64,000 bases of DNA from contig NW_025408677.1 in the NCBI RefSeq assembly GCF_020360975.1, forward strand, positions 2,232,001-2,296,000. The letters run 5' to 3'. The position numbers and the translations under genes were made by a program. Position 1 is the first letter of the stretch, and each line of letters starts with the position of its first letter. The notes beneath the pieces are model-generated. The model searched no databases, was not told the origin of the DNA, and saw only the letters and a program-made list of their open reading frames with translations. Shown here piece by piece: positions 10,527-21,039 of the stretch. The stretch comes from Hirsutella rhossiliensis (taxonomy: Eukaryota; Ascomycota; Sordariomycetes; Hypocreales; Ophiocordycipitaceae).

Positions 10527-13500
10527 GGTGTAACAGAAAAAGGAAAAGCCTAGATGAGCAGCGACTGGTAATCGTACAACTCGAGTGTCAATATACCTGT
10601 AGACCAGTGCAGAGTTATAGCGAACCTCTAGTATCGCGAGGTGAAGAAGCTTTTGACAACTGAATAATGGGAGACGATTGAGTGAGACAAGTAGCGTTGG
10701 CGACAGTTGGAACAGTCGTCGACATGTACAGTAGGTCCGACAGGTCGGCGCGATAGCACATCCACGGGTGGCGGAGGCTGCTGTGGTAGCGGCGGAATCA
10801 ACAGGACATCGGGTTATGTCGGCACAGGTAAACAAAAGAAACGAGTATATCGAGTTGCGATGAAATTGGAACGCCGGGAGCCGGGGGGGCTCAGAAGAAG
10901 AAGGAAGCCAAAGGCGAAATCGTTATGATGACATGAGATCGTGTAGTGTGTGGTTTGTAAAGAGTGAATCCGACAACAGAGGTTCGGCAGGAGAAGACGG
11001 CGGGTGGCGGAGCCGTGTAGACGTAGAGGACAAGCGAGGCGACTTGGAACGTAGGGGCGGTGACGGGCGAGGTAGCGGCTTGTTGCAACTGTCAAGCTGC
11101 GAACTGACAGAGCAGAGCGTAGCTCGCTCCAAGCCGAGACTTGTATCGATTAAGAGAGGCAGAGGTATAGAGGCGGATCGATGGAGAAGCGACACTCTGT
11201 ATGCTGGTGCGAGGGGATAGCCCCGACAACGCAACGCGAGGCAGCTACTGTTTTGCGTATCGCTGCGTGTCGAGTCTATGTCGGCGAGTAGATGCAAATG
11301 GGGCGAAACGATCCTCGCCAGTGGAATCGTCAGACAGTCCAGTCGCTGGCACGACGAGGAAGAGGATCAAGGCGGTGCCCTGCCAAGCAAAAAGCTGAGG
11401 TCGATTCGTAGCTCGAATTGTACGGCGGCGGCCGTGTGAGGACCTGGCACTCTACAACAATTGCCAAACCAACTGCGTCAGGCAGCAGATCGAGATTTTG
11501 GATGGTACAGGTCGATTGGGCGGGAGTCGAGCCAAGATTGACTTGGATTGGCGAGGGTATGAGGAGTCGTGACGGGCGAGCAACGGATGAGAAAGGCGAA
11601 GCTCGAGGAGAAATGAAATTGTTGAAGAGTTGAACGGTCGGGGAGGCACCGGGGGGGGGGAGGGGAAGGACGGGATGAGCAAAACGGATCGGTAAGGAGC
11701 TGGATGGATGGTATGTAATAAAGGGCGAGTAAGAGAGGGATAGGGAAGGTCGAGAGATGAAAGGAAGGGGATGGCGGTGATGGGAAGCGGATGGGATGGG
11801 ATGGAACAAGGTAGAAGCGGGAAAGGGGGGGTGAAGGTGGTGTGGGTGTGTGTCACTGCTGGTGAGTGGGCAGATCCATGGCATGCCTACCTAATATCGG
11901 GGAGAGGGCACTGCTGCGAGGTATCTCGTATACAGTGTCGAGCATGGAGAGACCATGGCTGGGGTGGGTCGACGTTAGGCGCGCGCTCAAAACAGCGCAC
12001 CACGCCGGGGTGGGCTGAAATGCACTGGGTACGTACCCCGCCAATCGGGCCCTATTTTCGCACTGGGCGACTCGTCATTGCTGCGGAAGCGCGCCGGTGC
12101 AGCCAGCCCCAGTGGGAACGAGAACGTTCTCGCTGGGTGGGTGGGTGGATGAGTAAGACCGGGGACAGTGTGGCGTGATGTCGTGCGGGGCGAGGCAAGT
12201 GTCTGGGGCTGGGGAGCGGGAGCTAGAGAAGTACCCATGTCTTAGTGGTGTTTATGGGAATATTTTTGTAGCTCCCTAACGTCTTTACCTAGAGCATTTG
12301 ACGCTCGGCACACCGTGCGCAGATCACGTTCTGAAAGGCCCAGTGACGACAAAGCGGCCGGCCAGATAGTGCCACGTGTGCCCTCTCCGACAGTTGCGCA
12401 CTGTAGTCCATCTAACCGGGTCTGGCACTAGCCCGGGACTCGCTGGGCGCGACTGGGAGAGTGCGTGCATATGGAAGGCATGGTGGCGTCTCCACTAGCG
12501 ACCAAAGGAAGAGCGGGCCCGCGTGGTCACACGGTGCCATAAATATACCAGCACGGTCTGCGAGAAGCAGTCGCTCGCTGTTGGCCAGCAAGTGCCCCTA
12601 CTGGCAGTGCCTGGCCTGGGTACAGGGCCAGGCGCCGACCTCTGTAGCCTGCAGGCACAGTAGCAGTATCCAAAGCAGGTGCCTGGAGACCAATGCATGT
12701 TGTATCTGAGAGTCGGCGGAAGCACCTCGGCCGCCTGAGCCCACACCGCCCGGCACGTGAACCGCGCGCTGCCCCTAGGCTGTTTCGTGCCCCAGGGCCG
12801 CCTGCAGGTCTTTCCGACACAAATGACGATGTGCTCGTTGCATGGCGGGAGTCGTCGACACCTACGTACCGGAGTACCATAGGTTGTACAGTACATGCAT
12901 ATCTGGACAGGTACTCGCCGTGAACTTGCATCTCCACGTACCATCATCTCATCCAAGCAGTGCGAAAAGGCGTGGCGCCCGCTACCAATGCACAGATCTA
13001 CGAAGTTAGCATGCAAAGGTACAAGCCCATACAGTGCCCCTCCCAGCTCGAGCATCAATGAGAAGCATCGCCCCGCTTTAGGCCGTGCACTGTACGGAGC
13101 ACTCCGTCTTCGGGCCCCTTTGTTGACGGTGCAAGTACGTACCTATCTACATGTATACATGCCTACGGCAAGGGTCCGGGTCTTTCTTCCTTTTTGCTGC
13201 TGATCCACAGTGAGGCGCCATCCGACTATCGACTGTGTGCTCTGAGACTCGGGCGTGCGAGAAACACGCGCACGCTCTCGACGTGCGGGGAGGCCTCTAG
13301 AGAGGTATAAGTACCGAGTACGGAGTAGAGGGGAAGACATTCCGTTACGAGAATAACAGCAGCTAGTAGACTGGTGGGTGCAGCCGGGTTCGTCCTCGGT
13401 TGTCTCATCTTTTTTTGGCTGTCTTGTGAAGCCGCCGGACTTGATGGAACGCAGGCTCTGTAGTCTAGCTGAATGAATGTTTATTTACAAAGGCGGAGGT

Positions 13501-16194
13501 AGCCAATGTGCCACAGATTAGGAGTTCTTGGCAGCCTTGCCGCCTGCTACGTACCAGACGGCGCATCTCATCTGGGCAGACGGTACCTGTCTGTGCCTGC
13601 ATGTTCCTGCGTATCTCGTAGGCGAGGCTGTATCCGTAGGAACTGACGGACAGATAACACAAGGCCCAAGGTTCCCGCTGCCTCAGAGTAGCCAAGTGTA
13701 GGTTGGGACGAGTAGAGTTGGTGAATTAGAATTAGGTATTACAGTGTTGTAGATCGAGGAACACACCCGGCCGTCAGGGACCCCGTGATTGCAGCAGCTT
13801 GCGTTTTACCAGGCGGGAGAGCAAATGGGGCCAAGGACCGGTGGCTTATTCCGAAACAAAACCGTGAGTTTGAAGCAGAGGTTGTCAATCGACATATTGT
13901 TGCTTCAATCGTGCTTGGTAGTCCCGATGGCGACCGATCTCATGAGTCCATCGGGCCGCGCCCCCCCGCCCCCCCGTGTCCAACTCCGAAGAGTCGTCAA
14001 TCTGGTATTGCGAAATACCAGATGCGAGTTGTTGCCCAGGGAGCAGACCGACAACTTGGCACAATGTGTGCCTTGTCCTACCATATCACTTGCCTACCCT
14101 TTTTGCATACCAGTGCCACGCGTTGACGGTTCACCAAGGCGAGCGTTGCTAGGCCGCCAATAACATTCCCCCGAGCGGAGAGATACAGAAAAATACATAC
14201 TCACGACACGAGAGAGGCATTTAGATATTCATGCAAATGGAGCGACCAAGCAACCAAAGTCGCCGCATTGTCATGGTCGCCGCCGTGCCGGCTCATCGTA
14301 TCTGTACGGAGTACCTGCTTCGTACAATAAAACCGTGAGACGAGCCGTGAGATGAACCCGTGAGCCAGAACAGCAATTACGACACGCACCAAACGAAGGC
14401 AGGATCGTGTCCATCTTGACGCTGGAGCTTGCGCCGACTCGTGAGATTGGAGCTTGTTGATACGACGAAGTACATACCTAGACAATGAGGATGTACCTTG
14501 CTCTACTCGTCAGATAGGTAGGTGCCCAGGTACCTTGGACATGACACGCATAGGGTTGTCGATACGTACAGTACAGAGTACCTGACTAAAGGTAAGGTAC
14601 GTAGGTAGATACCTATGTACTGTACCTAATGTACCTACTGAAGTACCTACGCTACAAAGTTCCTTGGTGGAAAATGGAGGGAGCCTGCCAAGTCAGGCGG
14701 GGGTGCAGGGCTGTAACATGTTGGATAATTCAGTGCGTACGCGCGTCTACTTATACGGAACATCTCTTTATGAAAAGCCAGACTGTTCTTGATCATATCC
14801 CTCGGGCACGTCCACGGGATACTTCATTACAGCCCGCATGTCGTACAGTGCAGGTGTGTCTGGAATAGGCCCCTCAATGCCTCACGTACTGTAGGAAGTC
14901 AGCGAGCTTTTTAGGGTCGCACTGCGCCTCTATCTGCCTCAACTTGAGAGTCAGGCCGCTTGACGCCCTGCACGCCCAGGAGAAGGGGGTCACTTCAACA
15001 AGGGCAGGCAGGGTTCGGAATACGGCAGTCGAGTCTGTTGCCCCCCGAACCGACACGGTAAACAAACATACCTACCAAGAATATTCGCACAGCAAGGGAC
15101 ATTGGTGATGCATCTCGTAGAACGGCAGCAAGCGTGCATGTTTTCATGTACGTACATGCCCAGGCTGACGTATCTGATTCTGACCAATTCGCTCTTCTGC
15201 AATAGTGCATTGTTTGGTATGCGGAGCAGGCATCGAGGGAGACCAGGAGGGACTCATTTGCCCCCATTGCATGGACCATCGTGGGCCCGGAAACAAGGGT
15301 GAGGATTATGTAAGGCGAGATCGAGATATACCGCGACGCTGGCTGGGTGGTCAAAGTCGTTGCCTGCTGCTCTTTCAACAAGAGGCACCCGAGGATGCCG
15401 CCATATGTCCGCGTACGTATTCGTACATACTGTGCATGCTTGGTTCAACCTGCCGCTTGCTTTTTTGGTCTCCGTCCGGCTGTTCGCGTCGCCAGCTATC
15501 CGCTGCGCGTCTGTAGGTGATGAGGGGAGAAGAAAAAAAGAGTCATGTACGAAGTAGGAATCCTTGGTGGTAAAGTATATTTGTAGGTTCTGTGCGGTAT
15601 ATGCAGCTGATGGATGCCTGCATGCAGGCAGCCTCTTCCTCTGACCGCCAACTGCCTTCGTCGCCTCCTTGGTATCATGCCATGCCTGAGCCGGCCCCAG
15701 ACAACTAACTGCCCTGCCCAACGGTCCCCAACCCTCCTTGCTAACAACCCACACACACGCCGATGGATGCAGGTTGCATTGAAGGCTGCTGCATCACTGG
15801 CCAGCCGGGGCCCTAGGTATCCAAGGCCGGCACACGAGGCAAGGGGGAAAAGAACAAGAAAGCCACTGATGAAGAAGGGGAGGACAACACCAGGAGAACC
15901 TTCGATGCACCATGCAAGCATCGCAAAGAGGGGAAGAAAAAGCAAAGCAGGGGGGGGGACGATAAAACATCGACAATGCCGTGACGACCAGCTCTACCTC
16001 TACCGACGCATACGGAGTACACAAATATGTAGGTCCCTTCTTTCCCCACTTCCGGCGCGTGTATCCTCCTCACCGCTTCACGGGCCCCCAAAAGCACGAA
16101 GCCCACTCGATTGTCTGCAACCTTTGCAGCCCACCCCATCAAGCCCGCTTTCAGATCACCCGACTCAGGGGCCCAATAAGCAACACTCGGAGCC
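10527..16194. other. 5.7-kb intergenic region with GTAC-rich repeats
   Basis: The part next to the kinase (10,527 to about 12,250) is pyrimidine-rich on the kinase strand and probably holds its promoter and a long leader. From about 12,250 to 16,194 I see no coding gene; the longest frames are under 190 codons, low in complexity and unlike any family. Short GTAC, TACCTA and TACGGAGTAC words recur, most densely at 14,512-14,655. A long non-coding RNA is possible, but nothing in the sequence shows it. Confidence 0.5.
14512..14655. repeat. GTAC/TACCTA-rich simple-sequence cluster
   Basis: Within this stretch the words GTAC, GTACCT, TACCTA and their complements follow each other at short, irregular spacing on both strands (for example GTACAGTACAGAGTACCTGA and GGTACGTAGGTAGATACCTA). 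It is not a strict tandem repeat. Smaller copies of the same vocabulary lie near 12,860-12,900, 13,130-13,170, 34,655-34,690, 35,775-35,805 and 37,005-37,035, all outside genes. Confidence 0.75.
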
Positions 16195-17218
16195 ATGGCC
16201 ATGAACAGCCTCGCCGGCTTTGACGTGCTGGTGCTGGATATCGGTACGTGCAGAACCCCATCGCACCCCGATCGATGGCCGAGTACAGTGCCTCTGACTG
16301 ATGTGCCACGCCTGCAGAGGGCACCGTTTGTCCCATCTCATTCGTCCACGATGTCCTGGTAAGTCGACAATTTTCCCCCTTGTTCCTGCCGGCCGAGTTC
16401 TCCCATTCGTCCCCTCCGTGTGCCACCAGCCCGTCGCCTGGCGCGCGGCATTGATGCATACAATCTCCCCCAACGACTTTGGCTAGCCTGTCCCTCCCCA
16501 TGCAATAATAGGCTGACGCCATGTCCCCGCGTCTCAGTTTCCGTACGCGCTCGACACCCTCACCCGCCGCCTGGATGGCTACTGGGACAGCTCCGACTTC
16601 GCCCCGTACCGCAATGCCTTCCCCGAGCCGTACCGCGGCGACCGCGGTGCCTTTGAAGCGCACGTCCGCCAGCTAGTGGCCCAAGACATCAAGGCCCCGT
16701 ACCTCAAGGCGCTCCAAGGCCATCTGTGGCACCAAGGCTACGAGTCGGGCGACCTCGAGGCTCCCGTCTTCCCCGACGTGGGCCCCTTTATTACGACTGC
16801 CCATGCATCCGGAAAGAAAATCATCATTTATTCATCTGGCTCCGTCCCGGCACAGAAGCTCTTCTTCTCCCATACCACTGCTCAGCCCTCGGATCTCACG
16901 CCCTTCATCTCGGCCTGGTTCGACACGGTCAATGCAGGCCCCAAGACGGAGGCTACTAGCTACACCACCATTCTGTCCAGCAGCCCGGACATTACCCCCG
17001 CTCGATGGTTGTTCCTGAGCGACAACCTCAAGGAAGTAGGCGCTGCCCTCGCTTCCGGGATGCGTAGCCTGCCCGTCACACGTCCGGGAAACGCCCCGTT
17101 GCCGCCAGACGATCCCTTGTCCCAGCTTGCCATCCGCGATTTCGCCCCCGAGTCTGCCGAGAGCATCACGGCCTGTCTAGCGGGTTTGGCTGCCATGCCT
17201 AGGCCAATCCGGTCATGA
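16195..17218 (+). CDS. UTR4: Enolase-phosphatase E1 (methionine salvage)
   Basis: Three exons in phase: 16195-16243, 16318-16358 and 16538-17218, giving 256 aa, normal for the family. HAD-superfamily motifs are present: nucleophile motif LDIEGT (D15, E17), the YSSGS motif II and FLSDNLKEVGAA near the end for the magnesium-binding acid pair. Known reaction: enolisation and dephosphorylation of 2,3-diketo-5-methylthiopentyl-1-phosphate, a step that recycles methylthioadenosine to methionine in the cytosol. Exon 1 is only 49 bases and exon 2 only 41; both are required to supply the catalytic motif. There are two ATGs in frame (16195 and 16201); I chose the first. It converges with BMT2 across about 180 bases. 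Confidence 0.93.
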
Positions 17219-17401
17219 ACCAGCCGCTACCTGCTGGGCATTGATCATGACACTTATGCAGACGGGCCGCATGCCGCGCAGCAAGTTTGTGACGAAGCTT
17301 GACCATAGTAATGCGTGCCTTGACGGCACGGCGCTTCACCGCCTAGCGGCCCAAAGCTATCCACGATGGGCATGGATGCGTATCCGCATTCGAGTTGCGT
17401 G

Positions 17402-18319
17402 TCAGCCATCTGAAGAAAGACGTCTTCTGGTGCTTGGAAAGATTGGCTGCTTGGCAGCAGTGTGATCAAGTGTAATGACAAAGTTATTTCTTCTTCGACC
17501 GGGGTTGACTTGCTGCTTGATGAATCTGGTCCCATCTGTCGCCATTGGCCGGGTTCTCTTCCACAAACCGTACGAAAGCTTCTGCGACGTCCTGGCCTTG
17601 ACCATCTCATAGCCGAGCGTCTCCATTAGCTCCTTGAGCCTCGCCTCTGTCAAATATCGCGAGTTGGTGACACAACTGCGAGGCAAGACGAGGAAAAGCG
17701 ACGGAAGCGGGACGCTGGCCGAGCCGCTTGGTGAATCGTTGGCGTTGGCCCGCAGGAACGAAAGGGTTCGAGCGAGCATCTGCCCACGAACGGCGGTGTC
17801 GGGCACAAAATTCAGAACCAGGCTCAGCGATATAATGTCAAACCTGTCCGCTTCTGTCTCCGGCAGTGGGCGTTCCATAAAGTCTTGCTGGACAATGCCG
17901 GGTTCCTTGCTGCAGAGGTCGATGTGCACCATGTCGAACAGGCCGCTCACCGAGCAGGCATTGCTGGTGCTCAGGGACCCGATCTCTAGCATTCTGAGCC
18001 GCTGGCCCGAAACCCTCATCTCTCGGACCGGCAGCCATTCGAGCAGCACCCTTGACGTGTCGCCTCCTCGCTCGAGGCTCTGTCCCTGAAGACTCGCCTG
18101 CTGATAGTGATCCAGACCTCCGAGTGCGGCAATCTCGGCACATAGACTCTCTTCAGTCTTCTTGTCGCCCTTGTCTGCCGCCTGGCGTCTTTTCTTCTCC
18201 AACTGGTGGTGGCCGTTGATGAGGGCGCGGCTCGCTTTGCGTGACATGGACCTCGCCGGCCTCGCCGTCGGGGGGCGGCCGGTCCGAAGACTTTTGAGCT
18301 GCAGCTTCTTGGATCCCAT
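17402..18319 (-). CDS. BMT2: 25S rRNA adenine-N1 methyltransferase Bmt2
   Basis: A single-exon gene of 305 aa. After a basic N-terminus (SMSRKASRALINGHHQLEKK) comes a Rossmann-type methyltransferase with an SAM motif MLEIGSLSTSNACS, an acidic strand end (FDMVHIDLCS) and FDIISLSLVLNFVPD, which is the Bmt2 signature region. Known role: nucleolar methylation of a single adenine (A2142 in yeast) of 25S rRNA. The length matches yeast and other fungal Bmt2. The start ATG at 18319 is the first in frame. It shares a 690-bp divergent promoter with the uL23 ribosomal protein gene, so both sides of this promoter serve ribosome synthesis. Confidence 0.9.
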   Translation of the reverse strand: MGSKKLQLKSLRTGRPPTARPARSMSRKASRALINGHHQLEKKRRQAADKGDKKTEESLCAEIAALGGLDHYQQASLQGQSLERGGDTSRVLLEWLPVREMRVSGQRLRMLEIGSLSTSNACSVSGLFDMVHIDLCSKEPGIVQQDFMERPLPETEADRFDIISLSLVLNFVPDTAVRGQMLARTLSFLRANANDSPSGSASVPLPSLFLVLPRSCVTNSRYLTEARLKELMETLGYEMVKARTSQKLSYGLWKRTRPMATDGTRFIKQQVNPGRRRNNFVITLDHTAAKQPIFPSTRRRLSSDG

Positions 18320-19009
18320 GATTCCTCAGGCGATGTATAGCTCGTGTCCAAGTGCTTCACATCCAAGGCCTCCGCGACGAGTGGAGTCCGAGACTCATAT
18401 ATTTACTCGTGATGCGTGTAGAGTACGGAGGGGACTTACGGGGCCTTGAACGACTTCTCCTCCCAACAGATACTGGTAGATGGTGGAGAATCAAGACGCA
18501 GGCAACCAATCTCGTTATCTGCTTTAGTGCCCAATGGCTAGGTGAATGGATGAGTTCAATACACTCTGCCGAACGCTGCGAGTCCTCTTGACATGCAAAG
18601 TAGTGCCGTGTCAGAATGTCATGACATTGACATGGAAGCAAACTACGGCATGTCAGCTCGGTGAAATGTGCACTGCGTCGAGAGCGTCGAGAGAGAAGGG
18701 TTGTCAATCATTCGCGTGATAAGAAGGCTCTCCTTCAACCCTCTTGTCTTGAGGTTATGCAAAGTGCGACAACGGGACTGACGGAGCTGGTCACGTGAGA
18801 AGCTATAGCCATCATCAAGGAGCCAATCAACCCTCGTGGCTAATCATTCCTTTCTAGAGACATGGCCCCACCACATGGGGCTAAGCTCGGCAGCCCTAAG
18901 TGGAAATTTCGCCCACAGCGTCCAAAAATCTACTCGCAGCCACCAGCCCACGATCCTTTGCTTCCGCTCCTCCCATCGACAAACGCCATCACCCATCGAC
19001 ACCGACACA
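18320..19009. promoter_or_regulatory. Divergent promoter, BMT2 / uL23
   Basis: A 690-bp shared upstream region between a rRNA methyltransferase gene and a ribosomal protein gene. Nearest the uL23 start is a pyrimidine-rich track, as in highly expressed fungal genes. A CCCTAA word occurs near 18,893, similar to elements found in some fungal ribosomal-protein promoters; this link is only suggestive. Confidence 0.5.
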
Positions 19010-19806
19010 ATGGCCGCCGGCAAGGAGACCACGAAAGGCAAGAAAGGTACGACATGAAAGCACAATGAGAATCCAGTCGCGACGACCCCGTCGCCATGGC
19101 CACTACTAGCAACCATCGAGATTTGCTTCCCTTGGGCCCTCCGCATCATGCAGCAGCAGATTTTGCGAGTTCTGAACAAGGGCGATTGCTGATGCCCACT
19201 CTGTTATAGCCGCTCCCAAGGGCACCAAGCAGGCCAATGCCGCTGCCAAGGCTGTCCTCAAAGGCGCAAGTTCCCTTCCTCCCCCCTCTCTAACTTGGTG
19301 CCCAGCCGCCAGGCGTCCTTTGGGAAACCCGTCGCCGCTGACCATGGTTCTCGTCTTTCCAGTCGCACTCGCACAAGCCCCGTAAGATCCGTACGAGCAC
19401 GTCTTTCCACCGACCCAAGACGCTCGCCCTCTCGCGCTCTCCCAAATACCCCCGGAAGTCGATCCCTCACCTGCCTCGCCTCGATGAGCACAAGATCGTC
19501 ATTCACCCTCTCAACACCGAGAGCGCCATGAAGAAGATGGAGGAGAACAATACCCTGGTCTTCATTGTTGATGTCAAGGCCAACAAAGCCCAGATCAAGC
19601 AGGCCCTGAAGAAATTGTACGACATTGACACGGTCAAGATCAACACCCTCATCCGGTATGTCTTGCGCCCCTTTGCTCGGTGTTGCCCAGGCGCGCCACG
19701 TACTGACAGGATGTGAAGCCCCGATGGTTCCAAGAAGGCCTACGCCCGTCTTACTCCTGACGTCGATGCTCTGGACATTGCTGCCAATAAGCTGTCGCTG
19801 GTATAA
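19010..19806 (+). CDS. RPL25: 60S ribosomal protein uL23 (yeast L25)
   Basis: Four exons: 19010-19046, 19210-19265, 19363-19655 and 19719-19806, giving 157 aa. Landmarks are the Lys/Ala-rich N-terminus ([19 protein letters not shown]), the [20 protein letters not shown] core, and the C-terminal [20 protein letters not shown], all typical of eukaryotic uL23. Known role: binds 25S rRNA near the polypeptide exit tunnel and contacts SRP and nascent-chain factors. Intron 2 (19266-19362) appears to use a GC-AG pair: donor GCAAGT, acceptor TTTCCAG. Only this donor keeps phase and rejoins KG to SHSHK. The GT four bases downstream would shift the frame. Introns 1 and 3 are GT-AG. Confidence 0.96.
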
Positions 19807-20221
19807 ACTTGTGCCGGCGGTTTTTATTTTTCACGACTTGGAGCGGCTGGCCTAGTCTTGCGTGATGGAAGGACATCGGGCATTGGGAGAGGGGAACAAA
19901 AAGGCGCACATGAGCATGTCAATTTCAATGCAAATCAACGATGGGATCAAGGCCCTCCTGACGTCAACTGCAAGCCGCACGACATCTGACACCGTGACTG
20001 TATGACTATAAATGCCATAAACGGCATGTGGCCTTGCCATAATCATATCTGCACGATCGGGCGCGGCCAACAAAACCCAAATGTCCCTAGATGAACGCGG
20101 TTCAATGCCAGGGTTATAAGTGATCGAGACTTTGCGCTATATACCAAGCCGCTTCTTTCCGGCAAAATCTGAAATAACGACTCGGCGCTCCCCTAAAAGA
20201 CCCTCACCCGACGTTGTGCCC

Positions 20222-20623
20222 CTAAGTCGAGCGCATCATGTTGAGGTGTTGCATGGTCAAGAAGTTCATATCGAGAAAGCGGTCGACACAGTTGGCGAGA
20301 CAAGGCTCTTCGGTGCGATCGAGCTTGGCGTTCTTGACATTGCCCGTGACGCACTTTTTCCAGCAGATTTGCGTCAGGTTGTGTGTTTCTGCATTGCAAT
20401 CACCACGGTCAGTCAAGGCTCCAAGTTGGCTGCCCGCGGAGCAGGAGAGATTCGAAGTCACATCACACATTGGGAAGGGGAAAGAGGACAGCAGTCGTCA
20501 CTCACGAGACTGGATCTGTGAGCGCTGCTGCTCGTTGGCGAGGAACTGGCGCAGCTCAGCTTTGTCCTGGTCGTTGAGCTTCTCCAGGTCGAGATTCTCG
20601 ACGCCGGCCTGCGCGGAGTTCAT
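20222..20623 (-). CDS. TIM8: Mitochondrial intermembrane-space chaperone Tim8
   Basis: Two minus-strand exons, 20623-20506 and 20388-20222, give 94 aa, normal for a small Tim. The twin CX3C motif is intact (CWKKC and CLANC, 16 residues apart). The end [20 protein letters not shown] fits Tim8 better than Tim9, Tim10 or Tim13. The splice joins a Ser codon to QTHNLTQIC. Known role: with Tim13, it escorts hydrophobic precursors such as Tim23 across the intermembrane space; the cysteines form two disulphides through Mia40. It converges with uL23 and reads away from the magnesium transporter's stop. Confidence 0.93.
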
Positions 20624-21039
20624 GTTGAGCACGTGAAGCTGAGCAGCAGGCGCTGCGACTCGGGAAGCAAAGTGGCAGTCGGCTCCTTTCTCTTCCTTCG
20701 CCTTGGGAGATGGGGCGCCAATTCAGACGGACGGTAACACTGGCCCTGGTGGCAGACTTGGGCTGATTTTCTCCGTGCTTGGTGCGACTGGCGCCGGTGT
20801 GGAAGATCTGAGTCAGACAAAAAAGGGCCGGCCAGCCGACGAGGTGGACAGGGACCCACTCTTGCCGCGGTCACTGAGCCCGGCGAACTATTAGCGGGTG
20901 CTCTTCAAGTGCGCATCAAGGTCCTACGAGTCCATTGCTTCTTGGCCGTTCCTCGTGCCTTGGATTCGTTTCACTCTGTACAAGTATTGAGCCTTGTATT
21001 TACTGGCTGACAGGATATACAGCTCGCAAAGCACCCCAG
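20624..21039. promoter_or_regulatory. TIM8 upstream region and 3' end of the CorA gene
   Basis: About 415 bases between the TIM8 start and the stop of the next minus-strand gene. It serves as promoter for TIM8 and as 3' region for the transporter. No further gene is seen. Confidence 0.5.

Noticed and set aside
10527..10835. N-terminal extension of the kinase frame by about 100 codons
   Set aside because: The extension has no kinase-family likeness and lies in the leader; MECIRDQ at 10526 leads straight into the kinase domain.
11330..13058. Frames of 130-187 codons upstream of the kinase
   Set aside because: Pro/Ser/His-rich translations of a pyrimidine-rich leader, competing in several frames, with no conserved motif.
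15205..15300. Zinc-ribbon-like CLVCGAG...LICPHC in a short plus-strand frame
   Set aside because: The frame breaks soon after and nothing around it continues a protein; two Cys pairs can arise by chance.
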